Of a stretch of DNA of 14,778 bases, positions 1 through 7,397 are shown piece after piece. Under the pieces are notes generated by a model. It was not told the DNA's origin. It saw nothing but the letters and a program-made list of their open reading frames with translations, and did not search any database. The stretch comes from an uncultured Treponema sp. Its GTDB lineage: Bacteria > Spirochaetota > Spirochaetia > Treponematales > Treponemataceae. Location of the stretch: contig CALCEK010000317.1 in NCBI GenBank assembly GCA_937900125.1, positions 1-14,778 of the forward strand, given 5' to 3'. Position numbers and translations under genes: made by a program. Within the stretch, counting starts at the first letter, position 1. Each line of letters begins with the position of its first letter.

Positions 1-316
1 GATAAATCAATTTTATCCGCATTGTCGCATTATCGAACGCCTTTAGCTCGTCAAAACTCGCGCCCTCGCTGACCTTTTGAACAACATCGAGCAAACTATT
101 CATCCATTCCCTCGTCCACGCCGCACTAAGAGCGACTTCAATCACCGTCCCGTCGTCGCGGTCAAAGCCGAGCCGTATTTTGCCGTTGCTTTTGTAGCAA
201 TAAAACGCGTCTTTCTCGACATCAGCAAAAAGCGTATCCAAAACCGCACTTGCCGCCGCATTTTGCACTTCTTGCTTCTTATGTTGCTTTGCTTTTTCCA
301 AGTCCTCGTTTTCCAT
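1..316 (-). CDS. Hypothetical protein, 5' part only (runs off left edge)
   Basis: The minus strand reads open from an ATG at 316 to the left edge, 105 codons with no stop. An in-frame TAG lies only a few codons upstream of the ATG, which supports this start, although only a weak purine run (GAAAAAGAG) precedes it. The N-terminus is charged and probably helical (MENEDLEKAKQHKKQEVQ), followed by an Ala-rich stretch and a compact part containing FYCYKSNGKIRLGFD and WTREWMNSLLDVVQKV. There is no signal peptide or membrane segment. I do not recognise the family. Codons such as GCG, CGG, GGC and GAC are frequent, unlike the AT-rich genes to the right, so it may be acquired DNA, for example from a phage or element; that is inference. 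The overlapping ORFs on both strands have low-complexity, frame-shadow composition. Confidence 0.6.
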   Translation of the reverse strand, partial: MENEDLEKAKQHKKQEVQNAAASAVLDTLFADVEKDAFYCYKSNGKIRLGFDRDDGTVIEVALSAAWTREWMNSLLDVVQKVSEGASFDELKAFDNATMRIKLIY

Positions 317-464
317 ACTCTTTTTCTATCGGTTTTTCCCTGTGAATCGTTGACCTCTCCCCCGTTTCCAAAATTTTTTTTTGTCAAAACAGTGGCACAA
401 CAGCTTTTAGCGGACGTTGGAAAGGCGGCGCAGACGTGCAAAAAGTGCCACCCGCTTTGCAAAC

Positions 465-568
465 AAAAAAAGACGTTCACATAGCCAAAAGCGTAATGTC
501 AAAGAAAGGAATTTTTCTTTGAGTTTTACGTGCTTCGTGCGCTGTAAGCGTCTTCCTTTTTATATGTT
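465..568 (-). ncRNA. Candidate small RNA or structured leader
   Basis: A promoter at 575-603 would start a minus-strand transcript near 568. That RNA contains AAGACG (554-549), an imperfect hairpin (530-492) with a perfect 9-bp core (522-514 with 507-499, 6-nt loop) extended by CGTAA/TTACG, then CGTC (475-472) followed by seven T (471-465). AAGACG pairs with CGTCTT, so the ends can close around the internal hairpin. No convincing ORF lies inside. It could be a free RNA of about 104 nt ending at the T-run, or the leader of the gene starting at 316, about 150 nt further on. I match it to no known RNA family. The closing stem is not a classical compact terminator, so the 3' end is uncertain. Confidence 0.3.
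492..530. repeat. Imperfect inverted repeat in the 317-647 gap
   Basis: TCAAAGAAA (499-507) is perfectly repeated in inverse at 514-522 around the 6-base centre GGAATT, with outer arms CGTAA (492-496) and TTACG (526-530). The rest of the gap between the left gene and the permease holds only the two promoters, a 7-base inverted pair GTGGCAC/GTGCCAC (392-398, 445-451) and no ORF I can support. Confidence 0.5.
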
Positions 569-574
569 GTTAGA

Positions 575-603
575 AATATAAACAATTTTTCAAAAAATGT
601 CAA
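575..603 (-). promoter_or_regulatory. Promoter, minus strand (TTGACA / TATATT)
   Basis: The minus strand has a perfect -35 TTGACA (603-598), a 17-bp spacer and -10 TATATT (580-575). It drives the candidate small RNA and possibly the partial gene at the left edge. It lies back to back with the permease promoter. Confidence 0.55.
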
Positions 604-647
604 CAGATGCAAAATTTTCAAGACAATTCATATTTTTTCAAAAAAGT

Positions 648-677
648 CTTACACTAATTTTTGCAAATCGCTATAAT
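648..677 (+). promoter_or_regulatory. Promoter of the permease operon
   Basis: -35 CTTACA (648-653, 4 of 6), an 18-bp spacer and a perfect -10 TATAAT (672-677). The permease ATG at 688 is only 10 nt past the -10 box, so the predicted transcript has at most a few leader bases. Confidence 0.55.
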
Positions 678-687
678 CCTAAACATT

Positions 688-2049
688 ATGTTAGTAGCTC
701 AAATTTTAGCTGTTACAATTTTTGTTGCGATGTTTGTACTAATCATCACAGAAAAATTTGAACGGCAAATCGTAACTTTGGTAAGTGCATTGCTTACTTT
801 AATTTTAGTCTTTGGATTGGGAATGCGCAGTTTAGACGCAGCCCTAAAAACTTTAAATGTTAGTTCAATTTTCACCGCAGAATTTTGGTATTCCGCAGGA
901 GAATCCTCAGAATCAAGTTCGGGAATAAATTGGGCAACAATCATTTTTATCACTGGAATGATGATTATGGTTGAAGGAATGGCGCGTGTTGGATTTTTCC
1001 GCTGGCTTTGTATGCGGTTGGCAAAAGCTGTTCATTACAAAGTGATTCCGATTTTTATCGTTTTTATGCTGATGTCCTCCGTTTTGGCAATGTTTATAGA
1101 TAGCATTACGGTGATTTTGTTTCTTGCGGCAGTTACCGTTGAACTTTCTCAACTATTGCGCTTTAATCCGCTCCCAATGATTTTGTCCGAGATTTTTTGC
1201 GCAAACTTAGGCGGAAGCGCAACAATGTGTGGCGACCCGCCAAATATAATAATCGGAACAAGTTTAGGCTTTACTTTTGGCGATTTTATCACAAACACGG
1301 GCGTTATGGCGGGAATCGCTCTCATTTTTACGGTGATTTTTTTGTTTTTTGCGTTCCGAAAAGATTTTGCAACTGTGGACAAAAATGTTGACACTTCAAC
1401 TTTTCCCACACCAGAATCGGCAATAACGGACAAAACGGGATTTGCCATAAGCTCTGCAATTTTTGCGCTTGCCGTAGTTTTGCTTGTTACCCACGCAATG
1501 ACGGGACTTACAGTTGCAACGATTGGACTTGGAATTGCATTTTTAACACTCATTTCCTCCCCGCGACATATTGGCGAAGTGCTAAAACGAGTTGACTACA
1601 AAACAGTTTTGTTTTTTATTGGACTTTTTGTTGTGGTGGGCGGACTTGAAGAAACTGGGATTCTCGCTTTGATTGCAAAAGGAATCAGCATAATTAGCGC
1701 GGGAAATATGTATCTTATGGTGGGAATTATCATTTGGGTTTCCGCATTTGCAAGTGCCTTTATTGACAATATTCCATTTGCCGCAACGATGATTCCTGTA
1801 ATTCAGGCTTTATCGCAAACGACGGGAGTCGCGCTGCCCACATTAGCTTGGGCACTTTCTGCGGGAACAGACATTGGCGGTAGTGCAACACCAATTGGAG
1901 CTTCGGCAAACGTTGTAGGGACATCGGTTGCAGCAAAAGCGGGTTATCCTGTAAGCTGGGGAACGTATTGTAAGCGGCTTGCCCCTGCAACAATACTTGT
2001 AATGGTCATTTGTACCGCATATATTTTTATTCGCTATGGAAATCTGTAA
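688..2049 (+). CDS. ArsB/NhaD-type (ion transporter superfamily) permease
   Basis: A 453-residue polytopic membrane protein of the ArsB/NhaD/CitMHS group, which includes arsenite, Na+/H+ and organic-anion carriers. It has about ten hydrophobic segments arranged as two inverted halves. Each half carries the family's re-entrant signature: GGSATMCGDPPNIIIG (about 175-190) and GTDIGGSATPIGASANVVG (about 393-411). The segment SAFIDNIPFAATMIPVI (about 355-371) is also typical. I chose ATG 688 over the upstream TTG 661 because a TATAAT at 672-677 would lie inside the longer reading, and residue 1 then begins the first membrane helix. No Shine-Dalgarno precedes 688, consistent with a leaderless message. 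A kinase-like gene follows 30 nt after the stop, so the two are probably cotranscribed. The substrate cannot be told from sequence; no arsR- or arsC-like gene is nearby, so arsenite is not favoured. Confidence 0.85.
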   Translation: MLVAQILAVTIFVAMFVLIITEKFERQIVTLVSALLTLILVFGLGMRSLDAALKTLNVSSIFTAEFWYSAGESSESSSGINWATIIFITGMMIMVEGMARVGFFRWLCMRLAKAVHYKVIPIFIVFMLMSSVLAMFIDSITVILFLAAVTVELSQLLRFNPLPMILSEIFCANLGGSATMCGDPPNIIIGTSLGFTFGDFITNTGVMAGIALIFTVIFLFFAFRKDFATVDKNVDTSTFPTPESAITDKTGFAISSAIFALAVVLLVTHAMTGLTVATIGLGIAFLTLISSPRHIGEVLKRVDYKTVLFFIGLFVVVGGLEETGILALIAKGISIISAGNMYLMVGIIIWVSAFASAFIDNIPFAATMIPVIQALSQTTGVALPTLAWALSAGTDIGGSATPIGASANVVGTSVAAKAGYPVSWGTYCKRLAPATILVMVICTAYIFIRYGNL

Positions 2050-2079
2050 AAAATCTTGCCAAAAAACATTGGAGGAAGT

Positions 2080-2679
2080 ATGAAAAAGCAAATTATCGTT
2101 TCGATTGGACGACAATACGGTTCTGCGGGACACGAAATTGCGCGGCTTTTAGCAAAAAAACTTGATATTCCGCTTTATGACCGCAATCTGCTTGACGAAG
2201 TTGCAGGAACAAAAAATGTCGATTCAAACAATCTTGGAAAATACGATGAAAAGCCGCGAAAAATTCTAATAAGTCGCACTGTTCGGGGGTACAATAATTC
2301 GCCAGAGCAAAATGTTGCCGAAATGCAATTTGTTTTGCTAAAGTCAAAAGCTGCCGACGAAGATTCATTTGTCATTGTAGGGCGTTGCGCTGACGAGATT
2401 TTTAGGGGGAATCCCGCCCTTATTTCCATTTTTATTATGGCGGACAAAGATGCAAAAATTAAGCGCGTTATGGAAAAACGCTCGATGAACGAAAAAACTG
2501 CCAAAAAGACAATAGAACGGCACGATAAAAAACGCGCTGCCTATCACAATTATTTTAGCAAAAATGGAAAATGGGGCGAATGTTCCAATTATGACCTTTG
2601 CGTAAATTCCACGCGACTAGGTGTACAAGGAACAGTTGACTTTTTATACGATTACATAAAACTCCGCCAAGGAGAATAA
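2080..2679 (+). CDS. Cytidylate kinase-like family protein
   Basis: A 199-residue cytosolic protein of the cytidylate-kinase-like family (Cytidylate_kin2, PF13189 type). The N-terminus IIVSIGRQYGSAGHEIARLL (about 5-24) is the family's P-loop variant, followed by IPLYDRNLL, then VIVGRCADEIF, an arginine-rich lid part (RVMEKRSMNEKTAKK), DKKRAAYHNYFS and the C-terminal YDLCVNSTRLG. Members look like nucleoside monophosphate kinases, but true CMP kinase activity is seldom shown, so the substrate is unknown. The start is ATG 2080, set by GGAGGA at 2071-2076; a TTG at 2056 lies upstream of that site and is rejected. It is the second gene of the permease operon and ends 11 bases from the convergent transporter gene. 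Confidence 0.82.
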   Translation: MKKQIIVSIGRQYGSAGHEIARLLAKKLDIPLYDRNLLDEVAGTKNVDSNNLGKYDEKPRKILISRTVRGYNNSPEQNVAEMQFVLLKSKAADEDSFVIVGRCADEIFRGNPALISIFIMADKDAKIKRVMEKRSMNEKTAKKTIERHDKKRAAYHNYFSKNGKWGECSNYDLCVNSTRLGVQGTVDFLYDYIKLRQGE

Positions 2680-2690
2680 AAATCGTCATT

Positions 2691-4214
2691 TTACAAAGAG
2701 CCAAGCAATTCTTCCACAATGCGCTTTTCTAGGAAAACTGTTTCTTGCGTAGGAAAAGCGTATTGTGTTTTGGCATTTTTCCTAGAAGCATTTGCGGAAA
2801 ACTCTTTTACAACACAAAGCGGATTTCCGCGCAAAACAAAAATTGAATCAGAAAGAACACAAGCTTCGCGGACATTGTGGCTAGAAAAAAGAACAGTCCG
2901 ATTTTCCGTTTTTAAAAACTCGCAAAATAAATCGAGCAGATTACATTCAAGCGCAATATCTTGCGACTGAAAAGCTTCGTCCATAAGCAAAATGGGCGCG
3001 GGGTACGCAAAAGCCCTTGCCAAAGCCGCCCGCTGTTTTTCTCCCCCCGAAACTTCATCGGGAAAACTATTTGCAAGCGGCAAAAGTTTAGCTTTTTCCA
3101 AAAAATACAAAGCACGCGATTTTGCTTCTTTTGGGGAAAAAATATTTTTTAGCGGAAGATAAACGTTTTCAAAAAGCGTAAGATTTTTTAGCAAAAGCGA
3201 TTCTTGCTGGACAAATGAAAAAGCAACTTTTTTTTTGCAAAGTTCTTGGGCAATGTTATACAAAAGCGTGGTTTTTCCCGCACCGCTGGGAGCTAAAATT
3301 GCATACACTTTTTTTTCTGGAACAAAAAAATTAAAATTGTTTAGCACAACTTTTTTTCCATAACAAACATTCATTTGCAAAGCCTCTATTGCTTTTGCTT
3401 TTAAAGATGGTGTTTGCGCATGGTCAGGAACATTTGCAAAATCAATTTTTGTAAAATGCTTCTTTTTATGATAAGCCGAAAAAATACATTTAAAAAGAAA
3501 AGACAAAATCCATTCAGAAAAAAATCCGCAAAAAATAATTGCAAAAGTAAGCGCAAAAACGCTCGCACTTTCCAAATGAACTTGCGCCTCGTACAAAAGC
3601 GTCCCCAGCGCAAAACGCGGAAGCGACAGCACTTCGCCCGCAACCACCGCCTTCCAAATTAAACCGTAAGACGCCGAAAATCCCGCCTGCAAAAACGGCA
3701 CGGCTTGCGGGATGTGTGCCACCTTAAAAATGTCAAGCGACGGAACGCAAAAAAAACGCAAACTTTCCAAAAGTTTTTTGTCAACCGCCCGCGTTCCTTT
3801 TTCACAAGAGTCGGCAACAATCGGAAAAGCCACAAGGCTTGCGGAAAAAATTGCAATTTTGCTAGACGGAAGCCAAAACAAAAAAATCATCACCAGAGAA
3901 ACTAGCGGGGTTGCCCGAACAATCCACAAGGGGAATTTTAAAAATTTTTTAATTGGGTTTATGCACCCGCTAAGAGTTCCAAAAAAAATTCCACAAACTG
4001 CGGAAATCAAAAAAGCTTTTAACACACGGCTGGCTGTGTTTCCCAACGCACGCCAAAAAATGCGGTCGGCAAAAAGAAACAAAAAGTTCTTACACACCGC
4101 ATTTGCTGATGGCAATATCAGCGGATTTTTTATCTGCAAAGAAAGAATTTTCCAAACGGCAAAAACTGTCAACACAGAAAGCAAAACCGCAGAAGTTGTG
4201 CCAATTTTTTTCAT
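2691..4214 (-). CDS. ABC importer, permease fused to ATPase (NitT/TauT type)
   Basis: A single 507-residue chain. Residues 1-245 are an SsuC/TauC-like permease with about six membrane helices and the cytoplasmic EAA-type loop (near 149-207: ESLRFFCVPSL, IPQAVPFLQAGF, WKAVVAGEVL). After a basic linker, residues 275-470 are a complete ATPase: Walker A APSGAGKTT (308-316), Q-loop FVQQ (334-337), signature VSGGEKQR (388-395), Walker B ILLMDE (408-413) and switch His in SSHN (446). These parts are normally separate polypeptides in this importer class, so the fusion is unusual. It starts 3 nt after the binding-protein stop, with no Shine-Dalgarno of its own, which suggests translational coupling. 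The reading frame is continuous through the linker. The importer type is clear; the substrate is not (sulfonate, thiamine-precursor and other small molecules are all possible). Confidence 0.85.
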   Translation of the reverse strand: MKKIGTTSAVLLSVLTVFAVWKILSLQIKNPLILPSANAVCKNFLFLFADRIFWRALGNTASRVLKAFLISAVCGIFFGTLSGCINPIKKFLKFPLWIVRATPLVSLVMIFLFWLPSSKIAIFSASLVAFPIVADSCEKGTRAVDKKLLESLRFFCVPSLDIFKVAHIPQAVPFLQAGFSASYGLIWKAVVAGEVLSLPRFALGTLLYEAQVHLESASVFALTFAIIFCGFFSEWILSFLFKCIFSAYHKKKHFTKIDFANVPDHAQTPSLKAKAIEALQMNVCYGKKVVLNNFNFFVPEKKVYAILAPSGAGKTTLLYNIAQELCKKKVAFSFVQQESLLLKNLTLFENVYLPLKNIFSPKEAKSRALYFLEKAKLLPLANSFPDEVSGGEKQRAALARAFAYPAPILLMDEAFQSQDIALECNLLDLFCEFLKTENRTVLFSSHNVREACVLSDSIFVLRGNPLCVVKEFSANASRKNAKTQYAFPTQETVFLEKRIVEELLGSL

Positions 4215-4217
4215 AAT

Positions 4218-5264
4218 TTAAAAATCTGCGCCATCGGGAATCTTAAAGTAAAAATCGTCAGCGGGCAGTTTTCCGCCAACGGCTTCGGGGGCAAAGCGCA
4301 AAAATACATTTAAAAGATTTTCCACCTGAGCTTTTGAATCAAAAGGAAGCGCAAATGTGTACGCCAAATTTGGAATTGCATTTTGTACAACCGCACTTTT
4401 TAAGCCCAAAGCGTATTTTTCAGAAAGTTCACCCGCTTCTTTGGGATTTTCTTTTGTCCAGTTTTGCGCTTTTTGGTATTCCGTTTGAAACTGCGCTATA
4501 AATTGCGGATTTTCTTTTGCAAATTTTGCCGAAGCTACAATCAGCGTCATTGGGTAATCGTAAAAACCTCCCGCTTTTGCAAAAGCTTCTTGAATATCTA
4601 CAACTCGTTTTACCTCTGAATCTTGCATTTGTGCAAGCGTTGCAAATGGTTCTGGAACAATGGCGGCATCAACAGTTCCGCTTATAACGGCGGCCGCAAT
4701 TTGGGTGTTCGGAATTGAAAAATCCAAAATTACGCTTTCAAAAAAATTGCTATCTTGACTTTCATTTAAAAGAATCGTTTTAAAAACATACTCTGGAGTC
4801 GCCCCCGCCCCCGCAACGGCAACAGTTTTTCCGCGCAAATTTAAAATGGAACGTATAGAATCGTCTTTTGTAATTAAAGAAATCATTCCGTTTCCAGAAA
4901 CACCCACGTTCACTAAAACCGCATTTCCAGAATTGTATGCTTTTGCGGCAACATTTGGCGGCAAAAATCCAATGTCAATTTCTCCAGAAATAATTTTGGG
5001 GAGCAACTGCATTGCACTTGCAAAAACTTGGTGTTCAATCGCAGGAAAAGCAAAATTATTTTCAGAATCGCTTAAAAGTTTTGCACAAGGAATTCCGCTC
5101 GGTCCCGACAAAAGTCCAATTCGGACGACTTCCAAATTTTTTGTCTGAGTTTTTGGCGCGTCTTTTTTTCCACCCGCAAAAATTACTGCAAAAGAAAACA
5201 AAAAAATGCTTGTGAAAAAAAATTTTAATACTGACTTTTTAATTTTACACTTTAAATTGGTCAA
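4218..5264 (-). CDS. ABC transporter substrate-binding protein, TauA/SsuA (NMT1-like) family
   Basis: A 348-residue exported binding protein feeding the fused permease-ATPase downstream. It has a basic N-terminus, a hydrophobic core (FFFTSIFLFSFAVIFA) and a likely signal peptidase I site before GGKKDA; there is no lipobox Cys, so it should be periplasmic and soluble. The mature part has the NMT1-like pattern: VVRIGLLSGPSGIP, LLPKIISGEIDIGFLPPNVAAKAY, LRGKTVAVAGAGATPEYVFK, and VDAAIVPEPFATLAQ. No ATG or GTG is available. I chose TTG 5264 because GGAG (5274-5271) sits 6 nt before it; the longer TTG 5276 overlaps that site. The start lies 20 nt inside the upstream chemoreceptor gene, so translation is probably coupled to it. 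The ligand is not deducible. Confidence 0.85.
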   Translation of the reverse strand: MTNLKCKIKKSVLKFFFTSIFLFSFAVIFAGGKKDAPKTQTKNLEVVRIGLLSGPSGIPCAKLLSDSENNFAFPAIEHQVFASAMQLLPKIISGEIDIGFLPPNVAAKAYNSGNAVLVNVGVSGNGMISLITKDDSIRSILNLRGKTVAVAGAGATPEYVFKTILLNESQDSNFFESVILDFSIPNTQIAAAVISGTVDAAIVPEPFATLAQMQDSEVKRVVDIQEAFAKAGGFYDYPMTLIVASAKFAKENPQFIAQFQTEYQKAQNWTKENPKEAGELSEKYALGLKSAVVQNAIPNLAYTFALPFDSKAQVENLLNVFLRFAPEAVGGKLPADDFYFKIPDGADF

Positions 5265-7323
5265 TTTGGTCTCCAATCGCAGTAATTGATTCTCTCATTC
5301 TTGAAGAAACTTCGCTAAGTGCGGTTCCAGTTTCGTTGATTTTTCTTGCCCCCGTTGACATTTCGTCCATACTTTGCTTCATAATTATGGTTGCGTTTTG
5401 CAAATTTTCCACCTCCGCAAGAATCGCTTTGTTGCCCTCGGACATTTCTGTAGATGCCGAATGAACTTCGATTGTGCTATCGTTCATAGTGTGAAGCGCG
5501 TTGCTAATTTGTTTTGACCCTTCCATTTGTTCAAGCATAGCGGATTTTATTTGACGAACAAGCTCATCTGTTTCTTGAATTTTATCAGAAACGGAATTAA
5601 ATGCCTTGCTTGATTCCGAAGACGCAGACACCACACTTGTAATTGAATCTTTTATATTGTTCAGCTGCTCGCCGATTGTTTTTGATTGCGCCGTAGAAGT
5701 TTCAGAAAGTTTGCGAATTTCATCAGCAACAACCGCAAAACCTTTGCCAGCTTCGCCCGCGTGTGCCGCTTCGATTGCCGCATTCATTGCAAGAAGATTC
5801 GTTTGTTCGGCAATATTAGAAATTGCAGCATTTGCCTCTTGCAACATTTGGGACTGATTTTCAATTTGTTCAATTCGCTGATTCACATCAAGTTGTTTTG
5901 TAATTCCGCTTTTTGCAGTTGATTCGAGTTCCATAAACGAATTCGCCATTTTTTCAACAGAAACATTTACGGAGCGAATATTTCCAATCATTTCTTCAAC
6001 TGCGGCAGAGGCATCGCTTACGCCTTCGGACTGATTGTTAATCATTCTTTCCAAAGATTCAATGTTAGAAGCAATTTCGTTTACCGCACCAGCCGTTTGC
6101 GCTACGCTATCGTGCTGACTGTTTATTTGCCCATGCATACTTTCTATGTTTGCAAGAATCTGCGTAATCGCACTAGAAGTATCTTGGGAACTTGCCACAA
6201 GGTCTTCACCCGCAATTTGCAATGTTTCCTTTGAGTCTTTTACATCTTTGATTATGTCATGAAGTTTTTCTGAGAATTTGTTAAATCCGCCGACAAGTGC
6301 GCCAACTTCGTCAGAACCATTAAAATCAATTCGCTTAGTAAGGTCTGCATTTCCGCTTGCAATTCCCATGATTGTATCTTTTACAGTAATAATTGGGCGA
6401 ATGATTGGGCGAGCTACAAGCACTGAAATTCCCAAACCGATTAGAAGCCCCAAAATTGCCAGTAAAATTGAAGTGCGCAAACTTGAAAGAACTTTTTCAA
6501 AAAGTTCTGCCGAAGGTCCAATGGTGACAAAAATCCAACCGCTTTCTTCGGAAATAACTCGCGCTGCAAAATATTTTCCGCCTTCATTTTCTACAAAAAA
6601 AGTTTCTCCGCTTTTGATGGAATTTTTGTATTTTGACAAATTGTATTCATCAAAAAAATCAACATTCATCAATTTTAGAGAATCGGGATTTGTAACGTAT
6701 TTTCCATTTTTGTCTAACAAAAAGGAATTTCCAGAACGCGAAAGTTTTATCGGCGAAACAAGAGAGCCCAATTTGCTCAACTGAACGTCCATAGAAACAA
6801 CGCCGACATTTCTGCCGTTGCGGGTAACACTTGTGGCTAATGCGGCAACCATTGAATTTGTTACGCTATCAAGATACGGCTCAGAAATTGCGATTTTTCC
6901 GCTTGACACAGAAGCACCTGCTTTGTACCAAGAGCGCGTTGTTTGGTCGTAGTCGCTAGGCGGATTCCAGCGGTCATTTGCCCAGAAAAATCCTCCATTT
7001 TTTACAGGAAGCGCACTTGCGTAATACAATTCAGAATAGTCGCTTTGTCCGCTCAAAAGGCTTTCAAAGTAATTTTCTATTGCCACTTGATTGTCTGGGT
7101 GAGTGTTTAAGTAGGCACTAACTGTGCTAACAATTGTTGAAGGAGCTTTTAAAAATAAGTTTATTTGCGCTTGCCCTTTTTCTAATTTGTCTTCAACAGA
7201 ATCTTCTGTATTTGCAACTTGAGTTTTCCACTGCATTGACGTTGTAGGTATTGTTATAAGCAAAACTGAAAAAAGAACAACAGCGACATTTGCTAGAATA
7301 AGTTTAGCACTAATACTCTTCAT
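5245..7323 (-). CDS. Methyl-accepting chemotaxis protein with amino-acid-type dCache sensor
   Basis: A 692-residue transmembrane chemoreceptor. The order is: TM1 (about 8-28), a periplasmic double-Cache domain (about 35-280), TM2 (about 284-304), HAMP (about 305-357, with NADLTKRI and DEVGALVGGFN), then a coiled-coil signalling domain whose tip is NLLAMNAAIEAAHAGEAGKG (about 509-528), the CheA/CheW contact region. The membrane-distal Cache pocket has Y125, R130, W132, Y133, Y150, D152 and D179, matching in order and nearly in spacing the dCache_1AA amino-acid-binding motif known from PctA-like receptors. The start is ATG 7323 with AAGGGAG upstream. There is no NWETF-like CheR tether; the tail is QIDQFKV. 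It leads a probable operon with the binding protein and the transporter. Confidence 0.93.
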   Translation of the reverse strand: MKSISAKLILANVAVVLFSVLLITIPTTSMQWKTQVANTEDSVEDKLEKGQAQINLFLKAPSTIVSTVSAYLNTHPDNQVAIENYFESLLSGQSDYSELYYASALPVKNGGFFWANDRWNPPSDYDQTTRSWYKAGASVSSGKIAISEPYLDSVTNSMVAALATSVTRNGRNVGVVSMDVQLSKLGSLVSPIKLSRSGNSFLLDKNGKYVTNPDSLKLMNVDFFDEYNLSKYKNSIKSGETFFVENEGGKYFAARVISEESGWIFVTIGPSAELFEKVLSSLRTSILLAILGLLIGLGISVLVARPIIRPIITVKDTIMGIASGNADLTKRIDFNGSDEVGALVGGFNKFSEKLHDIIKDVKDSKETLQIAGEDLVASSQDTSSAITQILANIESMHGQINSQHDSVAQTAGAVNEIASNIESLERMINNQSEGVSDASAAVEEMIGNIRSVNVSVEKMANSFMELESTAKSGITKQLDVNQRIEQIENQSQMLQEANAAISNIAEQTNLLAMNAAIEAAHAGEAGKGFAVVADEIRKLSETSTAQSKTIGEQLNNIKDSITSVVSASSESSKAFNSVSDKIQETDELVRQIKSAMLEQMEGSKQISNALHTMNDSTIEVHSASTEMSEGNKAILAEVENLQNATIIMKQSMDEMSTGARKINETGTALSEVSSRMRESITAIGDQIDQFKV
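5262..5276 (-). promoter_or_regulatory. Shine-Dalgarno and TTG start inside the receptor gene
   Basis: GGAG at 5274-5271, then 6 nt, then TTG at 5264-5262. The site is written within the receptor codons for Ile-Gly-Asp-Gln (ATT GGA GAC CAA). The second receptor, which ends almost identically, uses ATT GGC GAG CAA, which places no such site there. Confidence 0.5.
5705..5805 (-). repeat. Near-identical 101-nt tract shared by the two receptor genes (copy 1)
   Basis: This stretch, coding for the signalling hairpin tip, differs from 9206-9306 in the second receptor at only 3 of 101 positions, all synonymous, while flanking parts of the genes differ far more. Confidence 0.8.
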
Positions 7324-7343
7324 AAAACACTCCCTTTAGTGTT

Positions 7344-7388
7344 AGTTTAAGTTTATTTCAACAAACCTTCTAAAAACTTGAGTTTAAG
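7344..7388 (-). promoter_or_regulatory. Repeated motif and small palindrome in the receptor leader
   Basis: AGTTTAAG occurs twice (7344-7351 and 7381-7388), and AAACTTGAGTTT (7374-7385) is a palindrome with a 2-base centre. Both lie between the predicted +1 (about 7391) and the ribosome site, where an operator could sit. No function is assigned. Confidence 0.25.
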
Positions 7389-7397
7389 AATTGTTCA

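Noticed and set aside
393..451. TGGCAC words suggestive of sigma-54 promoters
   Set aside because: Neither strand has the -12 GC element at the right distance (the minus-strand copy is 2 bases short).
77..484. A 135-codon plus-strand ORF opposite the left partial gene, and a 112-codon minus ORF at 142-480
   Set aside because: Both are frame shadows: no ribosome site, odd residue composition, and they overlap a better reading from ATG 316.
688..2049. Calling the permease arsB (arsenite efflux)
   Set aside because: The fold matches the superfamily, but no arsenic genes are nearby and the family covers many substrates.
2662..2674. A CTCC-GCCAA-GGAG hairpin as a bidirectional terminator between convergent genes
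   Set aside because: The stem is only 4 bp and lies inside the end of the kinase-like gene; too weak to call.
5165..5200. A possible lipobox in the binding protein
   Set aside because: No cysteine lies after the hydrophobic core (IFAGGKKD); the only early Cys is in the basic N-terminal region.
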